DNA of 64,000 nt from the NCBI RefSeq assembly GCF_035083965.1, contig NC_089724.1, forward strand, positions 8,534,501 to 8,598,500, in the 5' to 3' direction. A program made the position numbers and the translations under genes. Shown piece by piece: positions 24,263 through 36,200 of this stretch (position 1 is its first letter; each line of letters opens with the position of its first letter). Source of the stretch: Branchiostoma lanceolatum. Lineage: Eukaryota > Chordata > Leptocardii > Amphioxiformes > Branchiostomatidae. The notes below the pieces were generated by a model. It did no database searches. It was not told the DNA's origin and saw only the letters and a list, made by a program, of their open reading frames with translations.

Positions 24263-27200
24263 ATGGAGGGAGTGGACTCAGTGGTGGGAGTGTTGAAGCG
24301 GGGAGACCAGGCGGAGATCTGTCAGCATCTCCAGTCATTCAACACACAGGTGAGGGGAGGGGGGCAGCTGGTGAGGGGAGGGGGGCGGCGGCAGTGTTTG
24401 GAAGGCGTGTCTTTGTTTGTTGTGTGTTTTTATGAAGGTAGGGCGTGTGAAGCAGTTGTATTTTCTTTCCAGCATGAAGATGTATAATAAAAGGTATAAG
24501 TCCGGTAGGACTGCAGGACGCGTCTACATTTATAATGGTATGCATGTTTACTTTGGAGAAGATTATCAATATCAGTGACAGTGACATTTTTGATTGACAG
24601 CTAAATGTACATTTCACTGTGTTTCTTCCAGCATGCAAAGACGTTTGGTTTCCCAGATCTACAGCAGGACAAGAGGAAGGTCAGTGCCTGTTTAGCTTAC
24701 ATCACACATTAACAATTTGTATCGGATCCATATTTGTTGCTATGTATATCATATGCACATTGTACTAAAAGTAAAACGGCTGAAGATATTATCACAATAC
24801 AAGTAACAAGGTGATGAAATGAAAAATTAACTGCTGTTGTTTGTAGTAAATTGTAACGTTACAGTCAGACTGGGTATCAGCTCTATAATTTAGGAGGTTC
24901 ACGATTAGTAAGTACGCATGCACAGTGAAATGCTGTTTTGTGAGTAATTGTCAAAGGTGAAGGCCCTTAACTTGTAAACATTTCATGTCTCAACCATTGT
25001 CTTCATTATCATAATTACCTCTGTGAAAAAAGAAGCCGTCTAAAATGTTTGGACGCCGTCTAAGAGCGTTTTGGTGCGTCGGAGCCCGTCCCAGGCCGTC
25101 TGTCCTGTCAGAAACGGCGGCGGACACGTCGCGCGCGTTCAGGCCGTCCTGCCCGTCTGTTAGTTGGACGCCGGGGCGGCCTTCCTGGACGCTGGAAACG
25201 TCAGAAACAGCGTCGGACGGGGCTATAAAATAATTATTCACCCGACGCTTCCGCCTGTCGTCATTTCTAACGTGTGAAAAGCACGTTTTCGGCTTCTGCA
25301 CATGCGCAAATTTGAGCGGTAGTTTCGATTTGACCGTTAACTGTTGCAGACCATTTGTTCAGTCAGTGCTCGTTTTGCTGTATTTTTTGGCCCATTTCTT
25401 GGATTTCGCGCACTTTTGGAGGATGCAATTTACTTCTAAAAGCAGCTGTATCTTTCTACAACATCCGGGGTTTGGTTTTATTCCGGTGACTGAGTTTATA
25501 TTGCCAAAGAAGACGTCGATTGTGAGAAGAATCATGATAAGAACATTATTTGCCGTGGCGGGCCCGCCGCTGCGATCTTGGTTCGAACAAGGAGGTGGTT
25601 CGAAAGTCAACAAACTTCCGTCGGCAGAAAAAAGGGATATCACCAAAGAAGCTGAGTTTTATCAAGCTGGCTGAGTTTATATTAGTGGAGACTGGTAAGT
25701 GAACAAGCATTTCATGTTGATGTTTCGTTACAATGATACAAAGGCAGATCATTTCCGACGAGGTCTCACGGTGCCCTCCCCACTTACAAAAGAAATGATA
25801 AAATAGGATGTTGCAATTAAATACCACGGGAAAAAAAGGCACATAAGAATTGTAGAATACCTGTTTACAATATCTGTTGTTTTAATAAACGATGAAGATG
25901 CTGTGAAAATGTATATCTAGACAACAGAAAATGATTTCAACCCACCAACACGCGGCACGTCTGACAGAATCTTACCGCCCTTCCGACTCCGATTACGGGG
26001 TAGCAATTATCAAACTGAGGATCTTGTTTGGACCCCACAAAATACAAATAACATAACGATACTGTAGAATACATATTTAGAATATCTCCTGTCTTATTTT
26101 TAGACTCATTGTGCACATTCATGAGACAATAGAGAAGATCAAAAAATTTTTTAAGAATTTGCACCCACCCTTGATGACTTGTGCGCGCCCGTCCATGTCA
26201 ATCAAACTTTCAGCCGGCGCACGCAGTCAAACTTCAAAGGCCGGATTGAATTTCACAAAGCTGCGCCGCTGTGTTAAGCAATGTTTTTTAACCGCGGAGC
26301 AATGTTATAAGAAATTCGTTTAATTTAGCTTCCAGTCTGACAGCTCGGAATGTGGTCTAATCTGCCTATGTCATTAATCACGCCGTCAGCGGTCCTGCGC
26401 AGGCGTACTTCTCTTGACCCCAAGATTTGACCCCAAAATCCAAGATGGCGGACGGACTGTGGGTGTTACGCGCCGATTTGAGGCACAAGACATGGTCACG
26501 TAAAAACTCAATAGATCTCGCACGAAAGGCCAAATCATGCATATAAATGTGTCCCTGTAATGTCAAGAAGCTATCTAAGCTCCTGCGATACACTTGGAGA
26601 TCCAAATATAATTTTCGAACGAGATTTGCACACTCAAAGTTGGCCCCAAATGAGCCTTCTTGTGTTAAATTCTGTCGTAGATTTCGCACTGCATGGGGGT
26701 TTCCGTGCTACCGTTTCAGCATTATCAGGCGTAATTTACTTCCGGGTCGTAGCAGAAGGGCTTGCGGCCGAACACGGAAGTGTGGTCAATCTTCACGTTC
26801 TATCCAAAGATATGTTAGAATACTTTTCTTATTTTAGAATTTGTCATGCAGTGCAAATTAACAAATGTAACCGGCTCCTTACTGGGCGCCCAGTACGGAA
26901 CAGACGACACCTACCGGGCATACGTCACCTAAAGTGCCTGTGCTCGCTGCGGTAAGCTTGTACGTATATGCTCAGAAGCAGTTGAGACATAGGGGGCTGA
27001 GTTCCGGGAAAAGTTGGAGAAGCCCAAAGAAGACGGTGGCTTCGGCACTCTGGAGGCAACCTTCATGAAAGCAGACCCAATTCTAAAATGAAAGAATTTT
27101 CCGATTGACGTCCGTGCCTATATGGGTGTACACACGCCCTTGAGAAAGCAAGGTTGAAATTGGGTCTATGGAATGACCCAATTCTAAAATGAAACTTTTC

Positions 27201-30200
27201 CGTCCTACGTCCGTGCCTATATGGGTGTACACACGCCCTTGAAAAAGCAAGGTTGAAATTGGGTCTATGGAATGACCCTATTCTAAAATGAAAACTTTTA
27301 CGTTTGACGCCCGTGCCTATATGGGTGTACACACGACCTTGAGAAGCCAAGGTTGACATTGGGTCAATGGAATGACCCAATTCTAAAATGAAAACTTTTC
27401 CATTTGACGCCCGTGCCTATATGGGTGTACACACGCCCTTGAGAATGCAAGGTTGAAATTGGGTCAATGGAATGACCCAATTCTAAAATCAAAACTTTTC
27501 CGTCCTACATGTACGTCCGTGCCTATATGAGTGTACGCACGCCCTTGAGAAGGCAAGGTTGACATTGGGTCAATGGAATGACCCAATTCAAAAAAAGGAA
27601 AACTTTTCCGTTTGAGTCCGTGACTATATGGGTGTACACACGCCCTCGAGAGGGCAAGGTTGAAATTGGGTCAATGGAATGACCCAATTCTAAAATGAAA
27701 ACATTCCGTTTGACGTCCGTACCTATATGGTTGTACACACTACATTGAGAAGCCAAAGTTGAAATTAGGGCCATGGAATGAAACAATTCAAAAATCAAAG
27801 ACTTTTCTGTCCTACGCCGTGCTTATGTTGGTGTACACACGCCCTTGAGAAGCCAAGTTTGAAATTGGGTCAATGGAATGACCCAATTCTAAAATGAAGT
27901 ACTTCTCCATTTGACGTCCGTGTCTATATGGGTGTACACACGCCCTTGACAAGCCAAGGTTGAAATTGGGTCAATGGAATGACCCAATTCTAAAATAAAA
28001 ACTTTTCCGATTGACGTCCGTGCCTATATGAGTGTACACACGCCCTTGAGAAGACAAGGTTGAAATTGGGTCAATGGCTTCTCAAGGGCGTGTGTACAAA
28101 TTGGGTCAATGGAATGACCCAATTCTATAATAAAAACTTTTCCGTTCGACGTCCGTGCCTATATGGGTGTACACACGGCCTTGAAAAGGCAAGGTTGACA
28201 TTTGGTCAATGGAATGACCCAATATTCTATAATGAAAACTTTTGCCGTTCGACGTCCGTGCCTATATGAGTGTACACACGCCCTTAAAAAGGCAAGGTTG
28301 AAATTGGGTCAATGGAATGACCCAAAATTCTATAATGAAAACTTTTCCTTCCTACGTCCGTGCCTATGTTGGTGTACACACGCCCTTGAGAGGGCCAGGT
28401 TGAAATTGGGTCAATGGAATGACCCAATTCTATAATCAAAGACTTTTCTGTCCTACGCCGTGCCTATGTTGGTGTACACACGCCCTTGAGAAGCCAAGGT
28501 TGACATTGGGTCAATGGAATGACCCATTCTACAATCAAAAACTTTTCTGTCCTACGCCGTGCCTACGTTGGTGTACACACGCCCTTGAGAAGGCAAGGTT
28601 GAAGTTGAGTCAATGGAATGACCCAACTCTAAAACTTAAACGTTTCCGTCCTACGTCCGTGCCTATATGAGTGTACACACGCCCTTGAGAAGGCAAGGTT
28701 GACATTGGGTCAATGGAATGACCCAATTCTAAAATGAAAACTTTCCGTCCTACGTCCGTACCTATATGGGTGTACACACGGCCTTGAAAAGGCAAGGTTG
28801 ACATTTGGTCAATGGAATGACCCGATTCTATAATGAAAACTTTTCCGTCCTACGCCCGTGCCTATATTGGTGTACACACGCTCTTGAGAAGCCAAGGTTG
28901 AAATTGGGTCAATGGAATGACCCAATTCTAAAATGAAAACATTCCGTTTGACGTCTGTGCCTATATGGGTGTATACACGACATTGAGAAGCCAAAGTTGA
29001 AATTGGGTCTATGGAATGAACCAATTCTAAAATGAAAACTTTTCCATTTAACGTCCGTGTCTATATGGGTGTACACACGCCCTTCAGAAGGCAAGGTTGA
29101 AAATGGGTCTATGATATGGAATGACCCAATTCTAAAATGAAAACTTTTCCGTTTGACGTCCGTACCTATATAGGTGTACACACGGCCTTGAGAAGCCAAG
29201 GTTGACATTGGGTCAATGGAATGACCCAATTCTAAAATGAAAACTTTTCCGATTGACGTCCGTACCTATATGGGTGTACACACGCCCTTGAAAACGCAAG
29301 GTTGAAATTGGGTCAATGGAATGAACCAATTCCAAAATGAAGTACTTTTAAGTTTGGGTGTATACACGACATTGAGAAGCCAAAGTTGAAATTGGGTCTA
29401 TGGAATGAACCAATTCCAAAATGAAGTACTTTTAAGTTTGACGTCCGTGCCTATATGGGTGTACACACGGCCTTCAGAAGCCAAGGTTGATATTAGGTCA
29501 ATGGAATGATCCAATTCTAAAATTAAAACTTTTCCGTCCTACATCCGTGCCTATATGGGTGTACACACGCCCTTGAGAAGGCAAGGTTGAAAATGGGTCT
29601 ATGGAATGACCCAATTCTGAAATGAAGTACTTTTAAGTTTGACGTCCGTGCCTATATGGGTGTACACACGCCCTTGAGAAGGCAAGGTTGACATTGGGTC
29701 AATGGAATGACCCAATTCTATAAACAAAGACTTTTCCGTTTGACGTCTGTACCTATATGGGTGTACACACGCCCTTGAGAAGCCAAGGTTGACATTGGGT
29801 CCATGGAATGACCCAATTCTTAAATAAAAGACTTTCCGTTTGACGTCCGTGCTTATATTGGTGTACACACGCCCTTGAGAAGGCAAGGTTGAAATTGGGT
29901 CAATGGAATGACCCAATTCTAAAATGAAAACTTTTCCGTCCTACGCCCGTGCCTGTAGGGGTATGAACACGCCCTTTAGAATGCACGGTTGAAATTGGAC
30001 CAGTGTATATGAACAATCCCTGTAGAGTGCAAAGTTGAAACCGCTTCAAAGGATCGCAACAGTTCGGACATAAAAGAATTGTCCGTCCTAAGTGGGTGTA
30101 TAACCAACGAGGCATATGATAAAAAAAGTCAATCTTCCCCCATGACCTCTATAAATTACACAAAAGCCACTAAGAGTGCAAAAAACATTCCGTCCTTATA

Positions 30201-33200
30201 GTGTACGACCGTAAGTTCCTAACAATGAAAACTCACACGTATGGAATAGAACTTACAAACTTTTCCAAACAAGAGTTTCCCGTCTTAAGTTAGCGGATAG
30301 AACCCGCTTAATAATGCAATTCTAAACGTTCTTAAGGAACGCTCTTAGCTATGATTTTCAGGGTATAAGAGCTGAAAACAGTGTAAACTAGAAAGTGTAT
30401 TAGGACATTATATACAATGTCCTCGTTCTATTGACGCAATTTAACCTTGCCATCTTAAACCCCCGTCACAAATCAAGAATTAAGCTCGGCCAACATGTCG
30501 GCGAGCTCCAAAAGGGTATTTTCGGCCGAAGGACGGTCGACGTTCTGTCGATTACGCGGGCTTCGGTCGATTTTTAGAAATCAAATTGATCCAAATATGC
30601 TCGGGCGATTTTGAAATTCGGCGAGCTTTCGGCGATCTACGAATTCGGCCGACGCTCGCATTGACGCCGGCTTAAGGGCGTGTGTACACCCATATAGGCA
30701 CGGGCGTCAAAGTAAAAGTTTTCATTTAGAATTGGGTCATTCTATTGACCCAATTTCAACCACGCCTTCTCAAGAGGGTGTGTACACCCATATAGGCACG
30801 GACGTCAAACGGAAAAGGTATCATTTTAGAATTGGGTCATTTCATTGACCTAATTTAAACCTTGGCTTCTCAAGGGCATGTGTACACCTATATAGGTACG
30901 GGCGTCAAACGGAAAAGTTTTCAATTTAGAATTGGGTCATTTCATTGACCCAATGCCAACCACGCCTTCTCAAGGGCGTGTGTAACGTTACACCCATGTA
31001 GGCACGGACGTTGGACGGAAAGTGTTCCTTTTAGAATTGGGTCATTTCATTGACCCGATTTTCAACCTTGCTTTGTCAAGGGCGTGTATAACCCATATAG
31101 GCACGGACGTCAAACAGAATAGTTTTCATTTTAGAATTGGGTCATTCCATTGACCCAATTTCAACCTTGCTTTCTCAAGGGCGTGTGTACACCCATATAG
31201 GCACGGACGTAGGACGGAAAAGTTTCATTTTAGAATTGGGTCATTCCATTGACCCAATGTCAACCTCGCCTTCTCAAGGGCGTGTGTAACGTTATACCCA
31301 TGTAGACATGGACGTAGGACGGAAAGTTTTCTTTTTAGAATTGGGTCATTTCATTGACCCAATTTTCAACCTTGCATTCTCAAGGGCGTGTGTACACCTA
31401 TATAGGCACGAGCGTCAAACGTAAAGTTTTCATTTTAGAATTGGGTCATTCCATCGACCCAATTTTAACCTTGCTTTCTCAAGGTCGTGTGTACAACAAT
31501 GCAGGCACGGACGTAGGGCGGAAAGTTTTCTTTTTAGAATTTCCATGGACCCAATTTCAACCTTGCTTTCTCAAGGTCGTGTGTACAACAATGTAGGCAC
31601 GGAGGTAGGACGGAATGTTTTCATTTTAGAATTGGGTCATTCCATTGACCCAATTTTCAACCTTGCTTTCTCAAGGTCGTGTGTAAAACAATGTAGGCAC
31701 GGAAGTAGGACGGAAAGTTTTCCTTTTAGAATCGGGTCATTCCATTGACCCAATTTTCAACCTTGCTTTGTCAAGGGCGTATATTACCCATATAGGCACG
31801 GACGTCAAACAGAATAGTTTTCATTTTAGAATTGGGTCATTCCATTGACCCAATTTCAACCTTGCTTTCTCAAGGGCGTGTGTACACCCATATAGGCACG
31901 GACGTAGGACGGAAAAGTTTCCTTTTAGAATTGGGTCATTTCATTGACCCGATTTTCAACCTTCATTCTCAAGGGCGCGTGTACACCCATATAGGCACAG
32001 GTGTCAAACGTTAAGTTTTCATTTTAGAATTGGGTCATTCCATCGACCCAATTTCAATCTTGCTTTCTCAAGGTCGTGTGTACAACAATGTAGGCACGGA
32101 CGTAGGACGGAAAGTTTTCCTTTTAGAATTGGGTCATTCCATTGACCCAATTTCAACCTTGCCTTCTAAAGGGCGTGTGTACACCCATATAGATACAGAC
32201 GTGAAACGGAAAAGTATTTTAAGTATGTTATAGAACACTTACGAAGTTTTGCTAAAGAACAGTATCAAACCTGTCTTAAGTTGGCGGGTATAACCCGTTT
32301 GATAATGCAATCTTAACGTTGTCAACGGAACGGTTTTAAGTTATAATTCGGAGGGTATAAAAGCCAAAAGTTTTAACAGTATAACTAGAAAGTGTGCCAG
32401 AACATTATATACAATGCCATCGTTACTTTAAAACGTGTACTGGGCCGCCTCCTTGCGCGCTTCCCGCCCGAACACAGTCAACTGTCATCAGAATCAACAC
32501 GAAACATTTCTTTTGCTTTGTCTTGCCAGTATTCTGCGTCACGCTGAGTGTGACCCGGAAACAGTGGAGTGTCGCCCTCAAACCACATGCCGCGAAACCC
32601 CCATATGGTGCGTTCTTGGTCCGGAGTGTAATACTTAAACCATAGGGAAAACCTTGGAAAATGGGTCATCTTTAACTCGAGCAATCTTGCTTCTTGGAGA
32701 AGTTTAGATACCCCGCTTTATTGCAGGGGCTTGAGGAACGTCTTGACATTACGAGGACACATTTATATGCATGATTTGGCCTTTTGTTCGAGGACTATTG
32801 AGTTTTTACGTGACCATGTCTTGTGCCTCAAATCGGCGCGTAACATGGAACGCCGATCTGAGTGCTATGCTTCCTATATCAAGTCCTACGGAAGCCACGA
32901 TATGTCAATCTGAGCTATTATACATGTATGTGCCCCCGTTATTTTGAAAACTCGGACAACCGCGGGTAAGCCAGTTGAGAAGTCAAAAAGTAGTTAAAAA
33001 CTAGATTTGTCCCGTCAAAGTTGACCCACTTGGCGAACTTAGTATGAGAACGCTACGGTCCCCCGGCTTACTTACCTGTCTCGCAAATATCTTCTGCCAG
33101 GTTACCGACGGGACGTATGATTTCTGATTTGTTGACGTGAAGTGGAACGTTTCCAGTTCTTACAAGTGTCATAACTACGATAGAGATTAGAGATGTTTTC

Positions 33201-36200
33201 GACAGTTTTTCACGTGCGTACGGGCTGCCTCGCGTTGGGCCACGCTACATTTATGGTACTTGTACGTTGTCAGTTACGAAGCTGAAATAATTTGTTTGGA
33301 TGTCGCAAAATTACAACCAAAAAAAACTAATAATTCAGCCTTTTACGGACCAATTTGTTTGTTTAATTGGTTTACGATATTTAGAGGGGCACTTATATAA
33401 GCCGACTTGTCGGACTATCTACACAATACACGACCACGCACACTTTGATTTAAATACCACTCGTAAACACATATTGTTGTATACAGCTTCACTCGCATAT
33501 CTCACAAGACAAGACAACTAAAAGACCTCCAGGTGGAAGGGGCCGTGGAAGGGGTCGTGATAATCTATAGAAAGACATGTGACATCACAGCAGGTTAGGT
33601 GCATCAGAGGAGAATATCTTTATATACATGAACATATTGGCACCTGTCTCAAAGGAGAATATCTTTATATACATGAACATATTGGCACCTGTCTCAAAGG
33701 AGAATATCTTTATATACATGAACATATTGGTACCTGTCTCAAAGGAGAATATCTTTATATACATGAACATATTGGCACCTGTCTCAAAGGAAAATATCTT
33801 TGTACACAATGTAACATGAACGAAGTGTTAACTGTATCAAACTTCAAAGTAGAATATCTTTATACAGTGTGTACATTAATATGGTGTTACCTGTCTCAAA
33901 GGAAAATATCATTATATACCAGTACATTAACATGGCGTTACATGTCTCAAACTTCGTCAAAGGCAAATATCTTCATGTACATGAACATAGCATTACCTGC
34001 ACCAAGTCTTACAAGTCTCTTGAAGTAGGTTGTTCACCTAACTGTTTATAACATGAAGTTACTTTTTGCAAATATACATATATATCAATCAACTTGCTTG
34101 TTGTGTTGTGTTGTCACAATGTTCAGCTGTATACTGCCATGACTATATTTACATCAAAGACAGCATGTTTCCACAAAATACAAGATTAGAAGTGAAACAT
34201 CAAAGTTGACAAACATTGTCTAACTTGACTGAACTTGTGAAGAAAGTGTACCACAGACACCGATGAAATGTACAGAACATACCATATCAATTCATTTCTA
34301 CATGTCTATATGACAATAATAGTTGACAAAACCGCTTACTTATTTATGTACTACCAACACATGTTGTGATAGCCTGACAAAAAACATGACAGATAGAAAT
34401 ATATGTCAAAAATTGCATGCTTTAACAAAGCACATGAGTATTACACCTTAAAATCACAACTCAGTCTGACCTGCATCACTTAAGACATCTAGCTGTAAAG
34501 CACACTGGATATTGTTTTGGTCAATGGCTTCATTTTGAACTTCAAAGTACAGTTCCAACAAGTCCTCTTTCTTGTCAACATAGTACATCTTCACATCCTC
34601 TACTACAAACTGTACAAACATCTCTTTTATCTTCTCGACAATATCAGCTTATTCCAAATATGTTAGAAAACCCCTCACTAAATGACGAACACGAATACTC
34701 TCTATCTCCAACAGCATGTCCACACAGGCGACACTTTGTTCTCAGCAGCCCTATGTGGTCATCCTCCAGTTCTTCATCTACAAATACAGTAGACTCCAGC
34801 TATTTGCATTACTGATAATAGCATATTTCGGGGATATGCATAAAATTATGAAAACCCAAACCATTTCCCATTCACTCCATTATAAATAAAATGGCATAAT
34901 TGCATTAGCCATTTTCGCATACTCCTGCTATTTGCATAAAATAATGCCAATGGTAACAGGTAAAACTGGTTGAACATGTCAAAGTCACTAACTCTTATGG
35001 ATCTTATGCAAATGTCATTCAGATGTAAATCGAGTATGGATAGTTTCTATGGTTAGACAACACCATAGGAACTGTTATTGTCCTTTGTGTTTTGAAAAAG
35101 CTGTAGCTACTCCATTGTCATTTGCTGTGATAGGATTCAAAAGAATATAATTGCCAATTTTTCGCTAAGTTTGCCATTCTTTGCACTCAACATGTGTAAA
35201 TAAACTGATGATATGCTTATGAATTCAATATGATACATGTTGTATAACCTGGGAGTGAGTGAATTTGACAGAAAGTGTGTCTGTTTCCTTCAAGTGCCAT
35301 CCTAGTAACCACTACAACCCCCTCCCCTCTCAGTGCCACTCATTTTGTCCCCTAGGGTTAATTGACTACTCCTTATAATTGCATAAAATACACTGGCAAA
35401 TCAGTTATGCAAATAAGCGGATTCTACTGTACAATGAAATAGGCAAAATAAATAAAAATCAACAATGTACCAGTATTATTACAACAATCAATCAATTATT
35501 AACAAAAATATCTATAATTCAAGCATTTTTTTGATCCAGGACTAACAAAACAGTAGTTTACTATCCATAAAAATTGGATGTAATCTATATAAAATATCAT
35601 GAAATCCGGAAAATTAATCTGATTTCTTTTTTTATTATTGTCACAAAGTTTATAAATATTCAAGACAATCACCTCGGCGTAAAAACGTGGAACTACGGCG
35701 CTCTCATAATACGGGAAGCTATTTCCTATGGACATCAGCGATTTTGCGCCCCCCTCCCCAACCCCGCTAAAACAGTTAATATCGTAACATCGCCCACTTC
35801 AAAATCATCAACAATTCTTCCACATAAATACTAACGGCTGAAACCCATGTAGAAAGATAGCAGAGGGTCTATACTATTCAGGAAAATTATTCATTTTTCT
35901 TAAAAACATAGCGTATTGCAACTAGACAGACATTTCTCCGATAGAACCGGTGCTCTATCGACCCAACCGCCATAGAAAAACATACGGAGCAGGCGACTCG
36001 AGGCACGAAACCTTCGAAATTCAAAAACATGAACAATTTTTGCAAGACAAACAACCAGAAAACAAAATGGCGCCAGCGATAGCTGACCACGTCAACAATG
36101 ACAGAAAATTGCTTTGGATAACCTAAAGTTCCCTAAAAATGTGCAGTTAGACCAGCAAAATTACCAAGAAAATGTGCAATGGGAAGTCTTACCTGATGTT

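Noticed and set aside
25312-25674. 120-codon + frame in the left arm of the foldback
   Set aside because: It opens at TTG, has no early ATG, and shows no motif. The opposite strand is equally open.
27063-32233. Many open frames with repeats like [20 protein letters not shown] on both arrays
   Set aside because: They are translations of the ~100 bp satellite. Frames shift at units of other lengths and there is no start or splice context, so no protein is claimed.
33579-34028. 149-codon open frame over the minisatellite
   Set aside because: It begins at a GTG, and the first in-frame ATG lies after the repeats. Openness follows from the 45 bp unit.
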